From Streptomyces sp. NBC_00162 (lineage in GTDB: Bacteria; Actinomycetota; Actinomycetes; Streptomycetales; Streptomycetaceae): a stretch of DNA of 64,000 bases. The stretch is taken from assembly GCF_024611995.1 (NCBI RefSeq), contig NZ_CP102509.1, positions 4,960,001 through 5,024,000 of the forward strand, given 5' to 3'. Position numbers and translations under genes: made by a program. Positions 1 to 9,665 of this stretch are shown here, piece by piece. How positions within the stretch are numbered: position 1 is the first letter of the stretch; each line of letters starts with the position of its first letter. The notes below the pieces were generated by a model, which saw only the letters and a list, made by a program, of their open reading frames with translations, made no database searches and was not told the DNA's origin.

Positions 1-480
1 CCCACCGGACAGGTCGACCTCGAAGCCGCCTTCGCAGTGCGGGCAGGTCACCGCCGCGCGGGTGTGCCCCTCGCTGTTGACGCGCCGGTAGAAGTCCTGG
101 AGGAACGCGACGTCGGTCGCGTACATCCGCTCCACGATCCCAGCGTGCACGTCGGTGATCGCGCCGAGTCGGGTGATCACCTGGCTGAGCAGCACCACGC
201 TCAGGTACGCCGGGTTCTCCTTGACCCGCAGATCGATCTGGGGGCGCAGCTCGTCGCGGGCGGTGGCCAGGCGCATCGCGCCGTGCCGGTGCACCGTGCC
301 CGCCTCGTCCACGTACCCGCGCGGCAGCTCGAACTCGAACTCGGTGCGCAGTCCGTGGTCCTCGCGCGCCGCCGGAGCGGCGGCGGCCGGGGGTGCCGCC
401 GCCTGCTCCGGGGCCGTCGTGGGCGCCGTGACCTGGAGGAGCTCCTCCAGGTTGCCCGCCGTCACCGTACGACGTCTCAT
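1..480 (-). CDS. CIS/phage-tail assembly-like protein, partial (C-terminus outside window)
   Basis: The gene starts with ATG at 480 and is still open at base 1, so only its first 160 codons are visible. After a basic start and an Ala/Pro-rich linker (residues about 20-42) comes a stretch containing FEFELPRGYVDEAGTVHR, then a helical region and a CPHC pair near residue 150 that could be half of a zinc ribbon. This layout matches the small tail-assembly protein that follows the tube gene in Streptomyces contractile injection system clusters. The role (chaperone or baseplate assembly) is inferred from position. Its ATG overlaps the stop of the tube gene by four bases, which implies translational coupling. 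Confidence 0.6.
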   Translation of the reverse strand, partial: MRRRTVTAGNLEELLQVTAPTTAPEQAAAPPAAAAPAAREDHGLRTEFEFELPRGYVDEAGTVHRHGAMRLATARDELRPQIDLRVKENPAYLSVVLLSQVITRLGAITDVHAGIVERMYATDVAFLQDFYRRVNSEGHTRAAVTCPHCEGGFEVDLSGG

Positions 481-917
481 TCGACGATGATCTCCTCGAA
501 CACGATGGTCACGGACTCGGTGGCCGCCGCGGATTCGCCGGCCTTGAGGGAGGGGCCCTCCCACTTGGAGGCCCAGCCCTGCATCAGCTGGATGCGGCGG
601 ACGGTCGCGCCCGTGGAGTCCTTGATCTCGATGGTGAGGTTCTGCCGAGCGGTGTCGACGGCCCCGTTGTTCAGGGTCTCCTTGATCCACTTGGTGAACT
701 CGCTGCTCTTGTCGAGTCCCCGGGTGATCGTGACCTCACCCGCCTGGCGGGCGCCGGGCTGCTTGCGGATGATCTGCTTGCCCTCCGCGCTGACCTGGCG
801 GACCTCGACGACCTCTTCCTCGACGGTCAGGCCGCTGATCTCCTGGATCGATTCGACCAGGTAACCACCGAGCTGTACGCCGAAGATATGGGTGGAAAGA
901 GCATCGCCCTCTGCCAT
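477..917 (-). CDS. Contractile injection system inner tube protein (gp19/Afp1-like)
   Basis: This 146-residue protein has the size and character of T4 gp19-like tube proteins. It begins MAEGDALSTHIFGVQLGGYL, continues with a beta-rich core (SGLTVEEEVVEVRQVSAEGK), and has a TITRGLDKSSEFTKW segment typical of tube subunits. Such proteins stack as hexameric rings inside the sheath and are pushed out when it contracts. The ATG at 917 has AAAGGTGA about eight bases upstream. It lies 35 bp downstream of the sheath gene, the canonical sheath-tube order, so the two are probably cotranscribed and made in large amounts. Confidence 0.9.
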   Translation of the reverse strand: MAEGDALSTHIFGVQLGGYLVESIQEISGLTVEEEVVEVRQVSAEGKQIIRKQPGARQAGEVTITRGLDKSSEFTKWIKETLNNGAVDTARQNLTIEIKDSTGATVRRIQLMQGWASKWEGPSLKAGESAAATESVTIVFEEIIVE

Positions 918-952
918 GACTGTCGTTCACCTTTCCTTGCTGCCCCGGAGGG

Positions 953-2509
<1,557 letters not shown>

Positions 2510-2636
2510 GCTCGCTCCTTCGCGTTACGGCTTTGAAATCAGGTCTGTCCACAGCCTTTCCGGCGGGCGTCACCGGCGGCAGGGGCAATCGGACCTGGCC
2601 GGGGGCAAGTGCGCTGCCCTCCTGGTCGGCCCCGCC

Positions 2637-2667
2637 GGACCGGCCAGGCAGCACGCCCGGCCGGTCC
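2637..2667 (-). terminator. Hairpin between CIS ATPase and sheath genes
   Basis: Nine-base arms GGACCGGCC and GGCCGGTCC are separated by 13 bases, 11 bases past the ATPase stop codon at 2678. There is no T tract, as is common for Streptomyces terminators. The hairpin could reduce read-through from the long upstream genes into the highly expressed sheath-tube pair. Confidence 0.45.
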
Positions 2668-2677
2668 GCCGCGCTGC

Positions 2678-4780
2678 TCACACGTGCGTGACCTGGTCCA
2701 CGTACGGCCCGAACTCGCCCTCCAGGAGCAGCCGGCCGAGCTTGCGGTACTCCTGGGCGACCGCCGTCACCACCTGGGGCATGGTCAGCGGCTCACCCGA
2801 TGCGGCCGCGAAGTAGGCGGCGGTCACCGCGCAGGCCCGGATCGAGCCTCCGGCCAGTTCGAACCGGTCTGCGCAGAAAGCGAGATCGAGGTCGCCGGCC
2901 CGGGGCAGCCGGTCGCCCAGGCACCGCTCCCACAGGGCCAGGCGCTGGGTGGCGTCGGGTACCGGGAAGTCCGCGACCACGTCCAGGCGGCGGGTGAACG
3001 CCTCGTCGAGGTTGGCCCGCAGGTTGGTGGTCAGGATGGCGATGCCGTCGAAGGACTCCATCCGCTGGAGCAGGTAGGCCGACTCCATGTTGGCGTGCTT
3101 GTCGTGGGAGTCCTTCACCTCCGAGCGCTTGCCGAAGATCGCGTCGGCCTCGTCGAACAGCAGCACCGCGTCGACGGCCGACGCCTCGGTGAAGATCCGC
3201 TCCAGGTTCTTCTCGGTCTCGCCGACGTACTTGTCCACGACGGTGGACAGGTCCACCACGTACAGGTCCATGCCCAGGTCGGCCGCCACCACCTCGGCGG
3301 ACATGGTCTTTCCGGTGCCGGAGGAACCCGCGAACAGCGCGATCACCCCGCGCCCGCGCCCGCCGCCGGGCCGCATGCCCCACTGCCCGAGCACCTGGTC
3401 GCGGTGGCGGGCGCGCACCGCGAGTTCACGCAGCCGGCGGTGGGTGGGGGCGGGCAGCACCAGGTCGTCCCAGCCGACCGCGGGCTCCACCCGGCGGGCG
3501 AGGCGGGCGAGGCCCGCGCCGTTCTGGGCCCGTACGGCGGTCCGCAGGTCGTCGGGGGAGACCGGGCGGCCGTCGAGTGCGGCCGTGCGCACCGCGGTGT
3601 CGGCGGCGCGCCGCAGCTGCCCGGCGTCGAGGCGGTGCGCGGACACGGACCGGGCGAGCGCGTCGGCCTCCCCTGCCGCGCCGTGCTCCCCGGCGGCCCG
3701 CTCCAGCGCGTGCCGCCAGCGCACGACGTGCCGGTCGGGGGAGGGGGCCGCCACCGTCAGGGTGACGGGGGTGTCGGCCGCCCAGGCGGGTTCCCAGCCG
3801 CCCGCTCCGTACGTGAACAGGGGGATGCCGCGCAGCACCGTGCACAGCGTGCGCAGTACGCGGGCCCGCTCGTCGGGCTTGTCGGGCAGTTCCTCCACCG
3901 GCCCGAGCAGCACACCGGCGCCCGTCAGGCGGGCCTCGCGGGCGGCGGCGCGGGCCAGCTCGGGCACGTTACGGGTGTGGTGGGCCAGTGCCGCGGCGTC
4001 CAGGGCCAGGGGGCTCAGCCCGCACGCGCGCAGCGCGGCGGCGGCCAGGCCCACGGGATCGCCGCTGCCCCGCAGGTGGACATGGCCGGTGCCGCTGCCG
4101 GCCGCGGCGACGGCCCGGTGCAGTTCGGCCGGGTCGACGGCCGGGTCGTCGGCGGCCTCGCCGAGCACGCCGGCCAGCCGCGGGTCGGGCGAGGTGTCGC
4201 CGAGCAGGTGGGCGGTGACCCGGTCCGGGACGGCCAGCACCCGTGACAGGGGCGGCCGTTCGGGCTCCGTGACCTCCAGCAGACCGCCCGCGACGAGCGG
4301 TGCGGCGGGGGAGAGCCGGAACCGCGCGGCCGCCGCCCCGGTGCGGCCGCACAGTTCGAGGGCGAGGCCGACGGTGGGCCGACGGCGGGTCAGGTCGTCG
4401 TTGAGGTAGCCGTAGAGCCGTTCGAAGCGGGCGTCCAGGTCCGGCGCCAGGGCGACCAGGAGCAGGTCCAGGTCGAGCGGCGCCAGCGCGAAGCGCGTGG
4501 CGAGGACCTCGAGCGGCGAGCCGGGCGGGGGGCCGGCCGGTCCGAGCGGGGGCAGGGCGGCGTCGTGCGGTGCGTCCAGGATGCGGGCGGCCGCCGCGGG
4601 GGCGAGGTACTGGCCCCGGTAGGGGTCGTCCGGGTCGGGATCGACGGCGCGCCGCAGCGCCACGGCCTGCCGCACCCGCTCCTCGACGATCTGGAGCCGG
4701 GTCCACAGGTACGGGGCCGTGTCGGCCGGGTCCGGGTCCGGGGCCGGGGGTACGGGCGTGGGCTGGATGGTCCGCGTCAC
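2678..4780 (-). CDS. AAA+ ATPase of the contractile injection system (Afp15/Pvc15-like)
   Basis: This is a 700-residue protein. The N-terminal two thirds are Ala/Leu/Arg-rich and lack recognisable motifs. The C-terminal third is a classical AAA+ module: Walker A GSSGTGKT near residue 488, Walker B LLFDEADAIFG near 535, sensor ILTTNLRANLDEAF and arginine-finger region FTRRLDVVADF. ATPases of this type are conserved in CIS clusters and are thought to act in assembly or cargo loading. I start it at GTG 4780, because this overlaps the upstream gene by four bases (GTGA). The same frame is open further upstream, but that part is low-complexity Arg/Gly sequence inside the upstream gene. Confidence 0.88.
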   Translation of the reverse strand: MTRTIQPTPVPPAPDPDPADTAPYLWTRLQIVEERVRQAVALRRAVDPDPDDPYRGQYLAPAAAARILDAPHDAALPPLGPAGPPPGSPLEVLATRFALAPLDLDLLLVALAPDLDARFERLYGYLNDDLTRRRPTVGLALELCGRTGAAAARFRLSPAAPLVAGGLLEVTEPERPPLSRVLAVPDRVTAHLLGDTSPDPRLAGVLGEAADDPAVDPAELHRAVAAAGSGTGHVHLRGSGDPVGLAAAALRACGLSPLALDAAALAHHTRNVPELARAAAREARLTGAGVLLGPVEELPDKPDERARVLRTLCTVLRGIPLFTYGAGGWEPAWAADTPVTLTVAAPSPDRHVVRWRHALERAAGEHGAAGEADALARSVSAHRLDAGQLRRAADTAVRTAALDGRPVSPDDLRTAVRAQNGAGLARLARRVEPAVGWDDLVLPAPTHRRLRELAVRARHRDQVLGQWGMRPGGGRGRGVIALFAGSSGTGKTMSAEVVAADLGMDLYVVDLSTVVDKYVGETEKNLERIFTEASAVDAVLLFDEADAIFGKRSEVKDSHDKHANMESAYLLQRMESFDGIAILTTNLRANLDEAFTRRLDVVADFPVPDATQRLALWERCLGDRLPRAGDLDLAFCADRFELAGGSIRACAVTAAYFAAASGEPLTMPQVVTAVAQEYRKLGRLLLEGEFGPYVDQVTHV

Positions 4781-5481
4781 GGCTGCCGTTCTCCTCGCCG
4801 GCGGCGCGCGGGAGCCTTCGGCCGCTCGCGGGAGCCGCCGAAGCCTTCCCGTCCCGGCTCGCTCAGTTCGACGTAGCGCAGGCGCCGCGCGTTCTCGGTC
4901 TCGTCCGGTTCGGCCTGCGGCACGGAGCGTACGACGAGCCCCTCGGTGACCGGCGGGGCCGTGCCCCTGCTGATGCCGGCCAGCGGTGCCTTCACACGCA
5001 GCCCCAGCGACGGCTTCAGCTCGCCGCCCAGCGCCGACCACACGTCGGAGGCGGCCGGTGCGTCCATCCCGGTGCCCCCCGCGTCCACGTCCACCAGCAG
5101 GCCGAGTTCGGCGAGCGTGCCACCCAGCAGGCGCGGGGGCAGCGTGTCGGTGGACACGAGGCAGGCCAGCACCTGCGAGAGCAGCCGGTGCTCGTCCTGT
5201 GGTCTGCTCGCCCACGCGGTGACCAGGTACGTCAGCTCGAACCAGCGGGGCGGGGTGCGGCGCGCGACGACGAACCCGTCCTCGTCGTACACCTCGCCCG
5301 CGCCGCTGCCGCGCCGGGTGTGGTCCTCGCGGATGTCGTACAGGAACACGCAGACCGTGGGCGCGCTGCGGCGCGCCGCCCAGTCACGCGTCGGCGCGTC
5401 GAACACCACCTCGACGCCCGACGCCTCCAGACCGGACTCCGCCAGCAGCCGGCGCAGCCCCTCGTCGACCTCGTGGATCAC
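4777..5481 (-). CDS. DUF4255 (Pvc16-like) CIS terminal/cap protein
   Basis: This 234-residue protein starts at GTG 5481. It opens VIHEVDEGLRRLLAESGL and carries the DUF4255 signatures PTVCVFLYDIREDHTRR and WFELTYLVTAWASRPQDEHRLL. Family members (Pvc16, and gpU-like tail terminators) cap the end of the tube and sheath or join baseplate components, and they are a hallmark of extracellular-type CIS clusters. The C-terminal 40 residues are basic and look unstructured. It overlaps by four bases with both neighbours, which makes propeller protein, DUF4255 and ATPase one coupled translation unit. Confidence 0.85.
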   Translation of the reverse strand: MIHEVDEGLRRLLAESGLEASGVEVVFDAPTRDWAARRSAPTVCVFLYDIREDHTRRGSGAGEVYDEDGFVVARRTPPRWFELTYLVTAWASRPQDEHRLLSQVLACLVSTDTLPPRLLGGTLAELGLLVDVDAGGTGMDAPAASDVWSALGGELKPSLGLRVKAPLAGISRGTAPPVTEGLVVRSVPQAEPDETENARRLRYVELSEPGREGFGGSRERPKAPARRRRGERQP

Positions 5482-8400
5482 CGGCGGGTCAGCTCGTCGG
5501 GCGGCTGCACCGTGCCGCTGACCACGAGGAACTCGGTCTGCACCGGGGAGAATCCGGGGCCGCTCGCGATGATGACACGGGGGCCGGTCTGGTCCTTGGC
5601 GAGGATCAGCAGCTGGCCGATGAACGTGCCGTCGCGCCGCGGCAAGGTCGGTGCCGCCGCTGCCGTGATGCCCGGCTTCCACGTGAACCGCACCGGCGCG
5701 CCGGGCGGGAAGTCCTCGCCCCGTACGGAGGTGACGAAGCCGGGCTTGCCGATCGGCGGAACCGCGACGATGCGCGGCTGGAGGATGCGCAGCTGCTGCT
5801 CGGCGGTGTTGTCGCCGAGATCGGCGTCGGTGCCGGTCGTGGTGAGGTTGCCGGTCACCCGGCCGGTGAGCGCCTTGTCGGGGTTGAGGACGACCTGGAG
5901 CACGGTCCGGGCGCCCGGTGCCAGGTCCGGCAGCGCGCACACCCAGCTCTGGTCGCAGCCCGGCGGCGGCCCGTCGTGGGGCACGCCCTCGGGGAGGCCG
6001 ATGCGCAGCCGCAGGCCGGTGGCCAGGGCGTTGCGGCCGTTGCGGACGGTGTAGGTGACGACGACGCGGCCGCCCACGTAGCCGGGGTTGGGCTGCGCCG
6101 TGACGCGCACCCCGGGGCCGGCCGGGGGTGCGGGCGGCTCCGGCTGCGGCGTGGGCGTCGGGGTCGGGGTCGGCGGGCCCGGTGTCGGGGTGGGCTTCGG
6201 CGTCGGGGGCACGGGTGCCTCGCGCACCGGCACCACGGTGCGGTCGGCGTTGTCGCTGGGGCGGGGGTCGAGGACGGTGCCGGTGACCGACCACTCCACC
6301 GGCTGGTCGCCGGGGGTGACGCCGGTGAGGGTGACGGTCACCGGGACGGTGGTGCCGGGCGGCACCACGCCCAGGGCGCAGGTCAGCGCCGCCGTGTCAC
6401 AGGTGGCGCCGGGTGCGGTGAGCGCCGTGACGCTCACGCCGGCCGGGGGCGCGACGGTCAGCCGGGTACCGGGTGAGGCCGCCGGGCCGTGGTTGACGAC
6501 CTCGACGCGGACGGTGGCGGAGCCGCCGACGGTGAGCGGCGCGGCCTTGTCCGGAGCCTGGACCGCAAGGTCCACGGACTGCTGCACGCTGGGTTCCTTC
6601 TGGCGGCCCGGCTGGCCGGTGACGAGCAGGTTGTGGGCGCCGGAGGCCACGTCCACCAGCTTCAGCTTCTCCGGGCTGTTGGGGGCCCGGGAGCCGCGGG
6701 CGCTGAGCACCAGGCTCTTGCCGTCGGCGGTCCAGGCGGCGTCGCGGGGCTGGAACGGTCCCTTGGCCGTGGGTTCGGGCAGTTCCCGGCCGCAGGCCCC
6801 CGGCACGTCGCGGGCGGCGTCGGGGAGCAGGACCCGGCATGCGCCGCCCGCCGCGGAGGCGAGCAGGATGCCGCTGCGCTCGTCGACGCGGCCGGCGCCG
6901 TTCTTGCGGTTGAAGGCGATGGTGGCGCCGTCCGGTGAGAACGCCGGGCTGTCGTCGATGACTTCGCAGGCTCCGGGACAGATGGCGGCGCTCAGGTCGC
7001 GCTGCCGGTCCAGGCGGTCCACGGGCACGGTCCAGATGTGCTTGTTGCCGCCACCGCCGTTGATCACGAGGTTGCGGGTGAAGGCCAGTGTCGTGCCGTC
7101 GGAGGACCACGTGGGCTGGGCGTCGCCGCCCCGGGGCTGGCCCGCGGGCGGGGTGATCTCGCCCCGGATCGCGCCGGTGGCGGCGTCCGCGATCAGGATG
7201 CGCGAGGGGCCGGCGGCGCCGCCGACGCCGCCGGGCGAGGTCCGGGTGAAGGCGAGGGACTTGCCGTCGGGGGAGAACGTCGGGTCGGTGTCCCAGTCCT
7301 TGGGGCCGCGGCCGGCGAGCGGCAGGGCCGCCTCGTTGGTGCCGTCGGCGTCCGCCATCCAGATCCGTTCGATGCGGCCGTCGCGCGTGTCCTCGAATCG
7401 GGTCAGTACGATCCGGCGCCCGTCGGGCGTGTAGTTCTGCCGCTCGGTCCACGGGTCGAAGCCGGGGGCGGGCTGGAACAGCGGGTCCTTGGCCGGGTCG
7501 GTGTTGGTGTCGGCCGCCGGGTCCTCCTTGAGGAGGGTCAGGTTGAGGTCTCGGGGGTCGGAGCCGTCCATCCGGGCGTCCTGCAGGGTCACCACGTGCG
7601 GTCCGGCCGCCGAGGTCCGCTCAACGACGGCGCCGCCGCCCTTGAGGGGCCCGAGCCAGGTGGGCGAGCCGACCTCGCGGTCCTCGCTGAGTACGAGCTG
7701 CGGCGTGTCCGCCGAGTGCGCGGGCACCCGGAAGACGTGGTCCCAGTCGCCCTCGCAGTCACAGGTGCGGTCCGGGCTGAGGAAGAGCACACCGTTCCCG
7801 TCGGGCAGCCACGCTGCCCCGTGGGTACGCCAGTTCGCCTGGGCACCGGCCAGCAGCTGCCCGTCCGTGCGGCCGTTCGTCCACCGCAGGCGGGGCCCGG
7901 AGGTCCCGGTGGCGGTGTAGGCGATGACGTCCCGGTTCGCCGCGTCGTCCACCGGGTTCCACACCGGCTCGGTGGCCGTGCCGTTGCCGGGGTCGGTGAC
8001 GCGGGTGGCGGCGCCGCCCCGCAGGGGTCGTACGTAGACCTGCCGTCCGGCAGCCCGGTCCTCGTCGCTGGAGTACGCCAGACGTCCGCCGTCCGGGGAG
8101 ACCGTGGGGTGTTCCTCGTTCGCGGGAGTGTCGGTCAGCCGGGTGAGGCCGGTGCCGTCGGTGCGCACCCGCCACAGGTCGCGCTGGGTGCCACCGGACC
8201 CGCCGGACTGGGGCGAGTCGAAGACGACCGCCCGGCCGTCCGGGGTCAGCCGGGGGTTCGCCACGTCCAGGCCGCTGGTCAGGCGTCGCACCGAGCCGTC
8301 CGCGGACCGCAGGTAGACCTGCGGGGTCTTCTCGTCGCGGCGGCTGGCGAAGACCAACTGGTCGCCCAGTGCGGCGGGCTGGAGGTCCTGGTGGACCGGG

Positions 8401-8633
8401 CCCCCGCCGAACAGCGGGTTGCTGGACGTGCCGGTCGCCACCCGGCCCAGACTGCGGTGGCGCGTACCGGCGAACGCGACCCGGCTGTCACCGGCGTCGG
8501 CCGCGAGGGTGCGTGCCTCGGCGTCGCCGGGGCCGCTCGCCGCCGTCACCGCGAGCAAGGGGATCAGCAGCAGCAGCGACGCGCCGACTCTCCCCCAGCG
8601 GGGTTGCCGACCGCCGGATCCACCCGTGCCCAT
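5478..8633 (-). CDS. Large beta-propeller (TolB/WD40-like) and DUF11 protein coupled to the CIS operon
   Basis: From ATG 8633 this is a 1051-residue protein. That ATG has GGTGAGG at the right distance; the in-frame ATG at 8663 has no ribosome site. The N-terminus (VGASLLLLIPLLAVTAAS) is a hydrophobic signal or anchor segment. The first 650 residues carry many PD40/TolB-like blades with the repeated SPDG signature (SPDGGRLAYSS, SPDGKSLAFTR, SPDGATIAFNR). Two DUF11-like Ig domains follow, separated by a Pro/Thr linker (PTPKPTPTPGPPTPTPTPTP), then a C-terminal Ig-like domain. It is probably exported or membrane-held. Its coupling by GTGA to a cytoplasmic tail-cap gene is the unusual point. The role is unknown. 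Confidence 0.75.
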   Translation of the reverse strand: MGTGGSGGRQPRWGRVGASLLLLIPLLAVTAASGPGDAEARTLAADAGDSRVAFAGTRHRSLGRVATGTSSNPLFGGGPVHQDLQPAALGDQLVFASRRDEKTPQVYLRSADGSVRRLTSGLDVANPRLTPDGRAVVFDSPQSGGSGGTQRDLWRVRTDGTGLTRLTDTPANEEHPTVSPDGGRLAYSSDEDRAAGRQVYVRPLRGGAATRVTDPGNGTATEPVWNPVDDAANRDVIAYTATGTSGPRLRWTNGRTDGQLLAGAQANWRTHGAAWLPDGNGVLFLSPDRTCDCEGDWDHVFRVPAHSADTPQLVLSEDREVGSPTWLGPLKGGGAVVERTSAAGPHVVTLQDARMDGSDPRDLNLTLLKEDPAADTNTDPAKDPLFQPAPGFDPWTERQNYTPDGRRIVLTRFEDTRDGRIERIWMADADGTNEAALPLAGRGPKDWDTDPTFSPDGKSLAFTRTSPGGVGGAAGPSRILIADAATGAIRGEITPPAGQPRGGDAQPTWSSDGTTLAFTRNLVINGGGGNKHIWTVPVDRLDRQRDLSAAICPGACEVIDDSPAFSPDGATIAFNRKNGAGRVDERSGILLASAAGGACRVLLPDAARDVPGACGRELPEPTAKGPFQPRDAAWTADGKSLVLSARGSRAPNSPEKLKLVDVASGAHNLLVTGQPGRQKEPSVQQSVDLAVQAPDKAAPLTVGGSATVRVEVVNHGPAASPGTRLTVAPPAGVSVTALTAPGATCDTAALTCALGVVPPGTTVPVTVTLTGVTPGDQPVEWSVTGTVLDPRPSDNADRTVVPVREAPVPPTPKPTPTPGPPTPTPTPTPQPEPPAPPAGPGVRVTAQPNPGYVGGRVVVTYTVRNGRNALATGLRLRIGLPEGVPHDGPPPGCDQSWVCALPDLAPGARTVLQVVLNPDKALTGRVTGNLTTTGTDADLGDNTAEQQLRILQPRIVAVPPIGKPGFVTSVRGEDFPPGAPVRFTWKPGITAAAAPTLPRRDGTFIGQLLILAKDQTGPRVIIASGPGFSPVQTEFLVVSGTVQPPDELTRR

Positions 8634-8770
8634 CAGGGTCCACCTCACCGTCCGGTGCAGCATCTACGTATGACCCCGCCACCCTGCGGCCCCGCACGTG
8701 CGGACCGGCAGGGCCGCGCGGCCGGACCCGGGGGAAGCACCCGGTGCGCTTTCGGGCAGTGACGGGGGCG

Positions 8771-8803
8771 GCGGCCCGCCCGGCCGGGAGGCTGCCGGGC
8801 CGC
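8771..8803. terminator. Hairpin downstream of the LuxR gene
   Basis: Arms GCGGCCCG and CGGGCCGC flank a 17-base loop, 10 bases beyond the LuxR stop at 8813. It may separate the regulator from the CIS operon. The 148-bp gap that holds it is GC-rich and otherwise shows nothing I recognise. Confidence 0.3.
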
Positions 8804-8812
8804 GCCGCGCGG

Positions 8813-9484
8813 TCAGATCAGCCCGTTGCGCAGGGCGTAGCCGACCGCGTGCGTGCGGTTGCGCAGTTGCAGCCGCGTGATGACCTCGTGCAGCACGTTC
8901 TTGACGGTCCGTTCGGAGTACGAGGTCTTGCGCGCGATCTCCGCGGTGTCCAGGCCCTCCGACACCAGGCGCAGCATGTCCGCCTCGCGCGGGGTCAGGG
9001 TGGACAGGGACACGGCGCGCGGGTCGAGCGTCGAACGCTGCAGGCTGCCGACGTGGTCGAGGAGCTTGGCGAGCAGGTCACCGGGCAGCACGCCCTCGCC
9101 GTTCGCTATCGCCAGGACCAGACGCAGGAGCCGGTCCTGGTCCGCCTCGGTGCGCCGCAGCACCGCGGTGACCCCGCATTCGATGGCGCGCTGGAGCGCG
9201 TCCCCGGATTCGAACGTGCCGACCACGAGCCCGGTGCGTGTGCCGGAGTTGTGCCGCAGCCGGTACAGCAGAGCGGCCGTCTCGTCGTCCACGCTGTCCA
9301 CGGTCACGAGCGACACCTGCGCGTCGTCGGCGTCGGCGTCGTCGACGAGATCGATCTCCGGTCGCTGGCGCAGCTGGTGGACGACCCCGACGCGCAGGAT
9401 CGGGTCCGATGCGTACACGGCCACGGTGACCCGTTGGCCGGCGCGGGACGAGGAGTCGGGTCCGTTGTTGTCAGGCTGGGGCAT
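8813..9484 (-). CDS. LuxR-family regulator with a receiver-like N-terminus
   Basis: This 223-residue protein has a C-terminal LuxR helix-turn-helix from about residue 158 (LTPREADMLRLVSEGLDTAE then SYSERTVKNVLHEVITRLQL). The N-terminal 120 residues resemble a response-regulator receiver (YASDPILRVGVVHQL), but the usual phosphoacceptor segment is replaced by SLVTVDSVDDE. It may therefore be a pseudo-receiver that does not depend on phosphorylation. It lies just upstream of the CIS genes in the same orientation, as LuxR genes do in other Streptomyces CIS loci. It is the obvious candidate to control them and the divergent membrane-protein gene. Confidence 0.85.
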   Translation of the reverse strand: MPQPDNNGPDSSSRAGQRVTVAVYASDPILRVGVVHQLRQRPEIDLVDDADADDAQVSLVTVDSVDDETAALLYRLRHNSGTRTGLVVGTFESGDALQRAIECGVTAVLRRTEADQDRLLRLVLAIANGEGVLPGDLLAKLLDHVGSLQRSTLDPRAVSLSTLTPREADMLRLVSEGLDTAEIARKTSYSERTVKNVLHEVITRLQLRNRTHAVGYALRNGLI

Positions 9485-9653
9485 GTGTCGTACCTGTTCC
9501 GTGATGGGTATGTCGGGATGCGCGATCGGGACTCGCGAAGGGAGGGATGATCAACAGGTGGGTCGGAACGAGGAGTTGAGGGGAGCCCGTGGGGGCATCG
9601 GGGCTGCCCGGAGCGTTGCCCTCGCGCCCGTGGAAGTGGCGACGGCGGCGCCC

Positions 9654-9659
9654 TAGCGT
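9654..9659 (+). promoter_or_regulatory. Candidate -10 box (TAGCGT) for the 9666 gene
   Basis: TAGCGT lies six bases before the GTG at 9666. A start of transcription at the usual distance would fall on or next to that GTG, giving a leaderless mRNA. The -35 region (TGGAAG at 9631) is weak. The rest of the 181-bp divergent region shows only a purine-rich stretch. Confidence 0.35.
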
Positions 9660-9665
9660 CGTGGC

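Noticed and set aside
2609..4246. Plus-strand frame of 545 codons over the ATPase
   Set aside because: It is Gly/His/Gln-rich reverse-complement shadow of a gene with intact Walker motifs.
4781..5215. N-terminal extension of the CIS ATPase by 145 codons
   Set aside because: The frame is open but low-complexity Arg/Gly, lies wholly inside the DUF4255 gene, and the GTGA overlap at 4777-4780 gives a better start.
5482..6294. Upstream extension of the DUF4255 protein
   Set aside because: It is Arg/Pro-rich shadow sequence inside the propeller gene. The coupled GTG at 5481 fits the family start.
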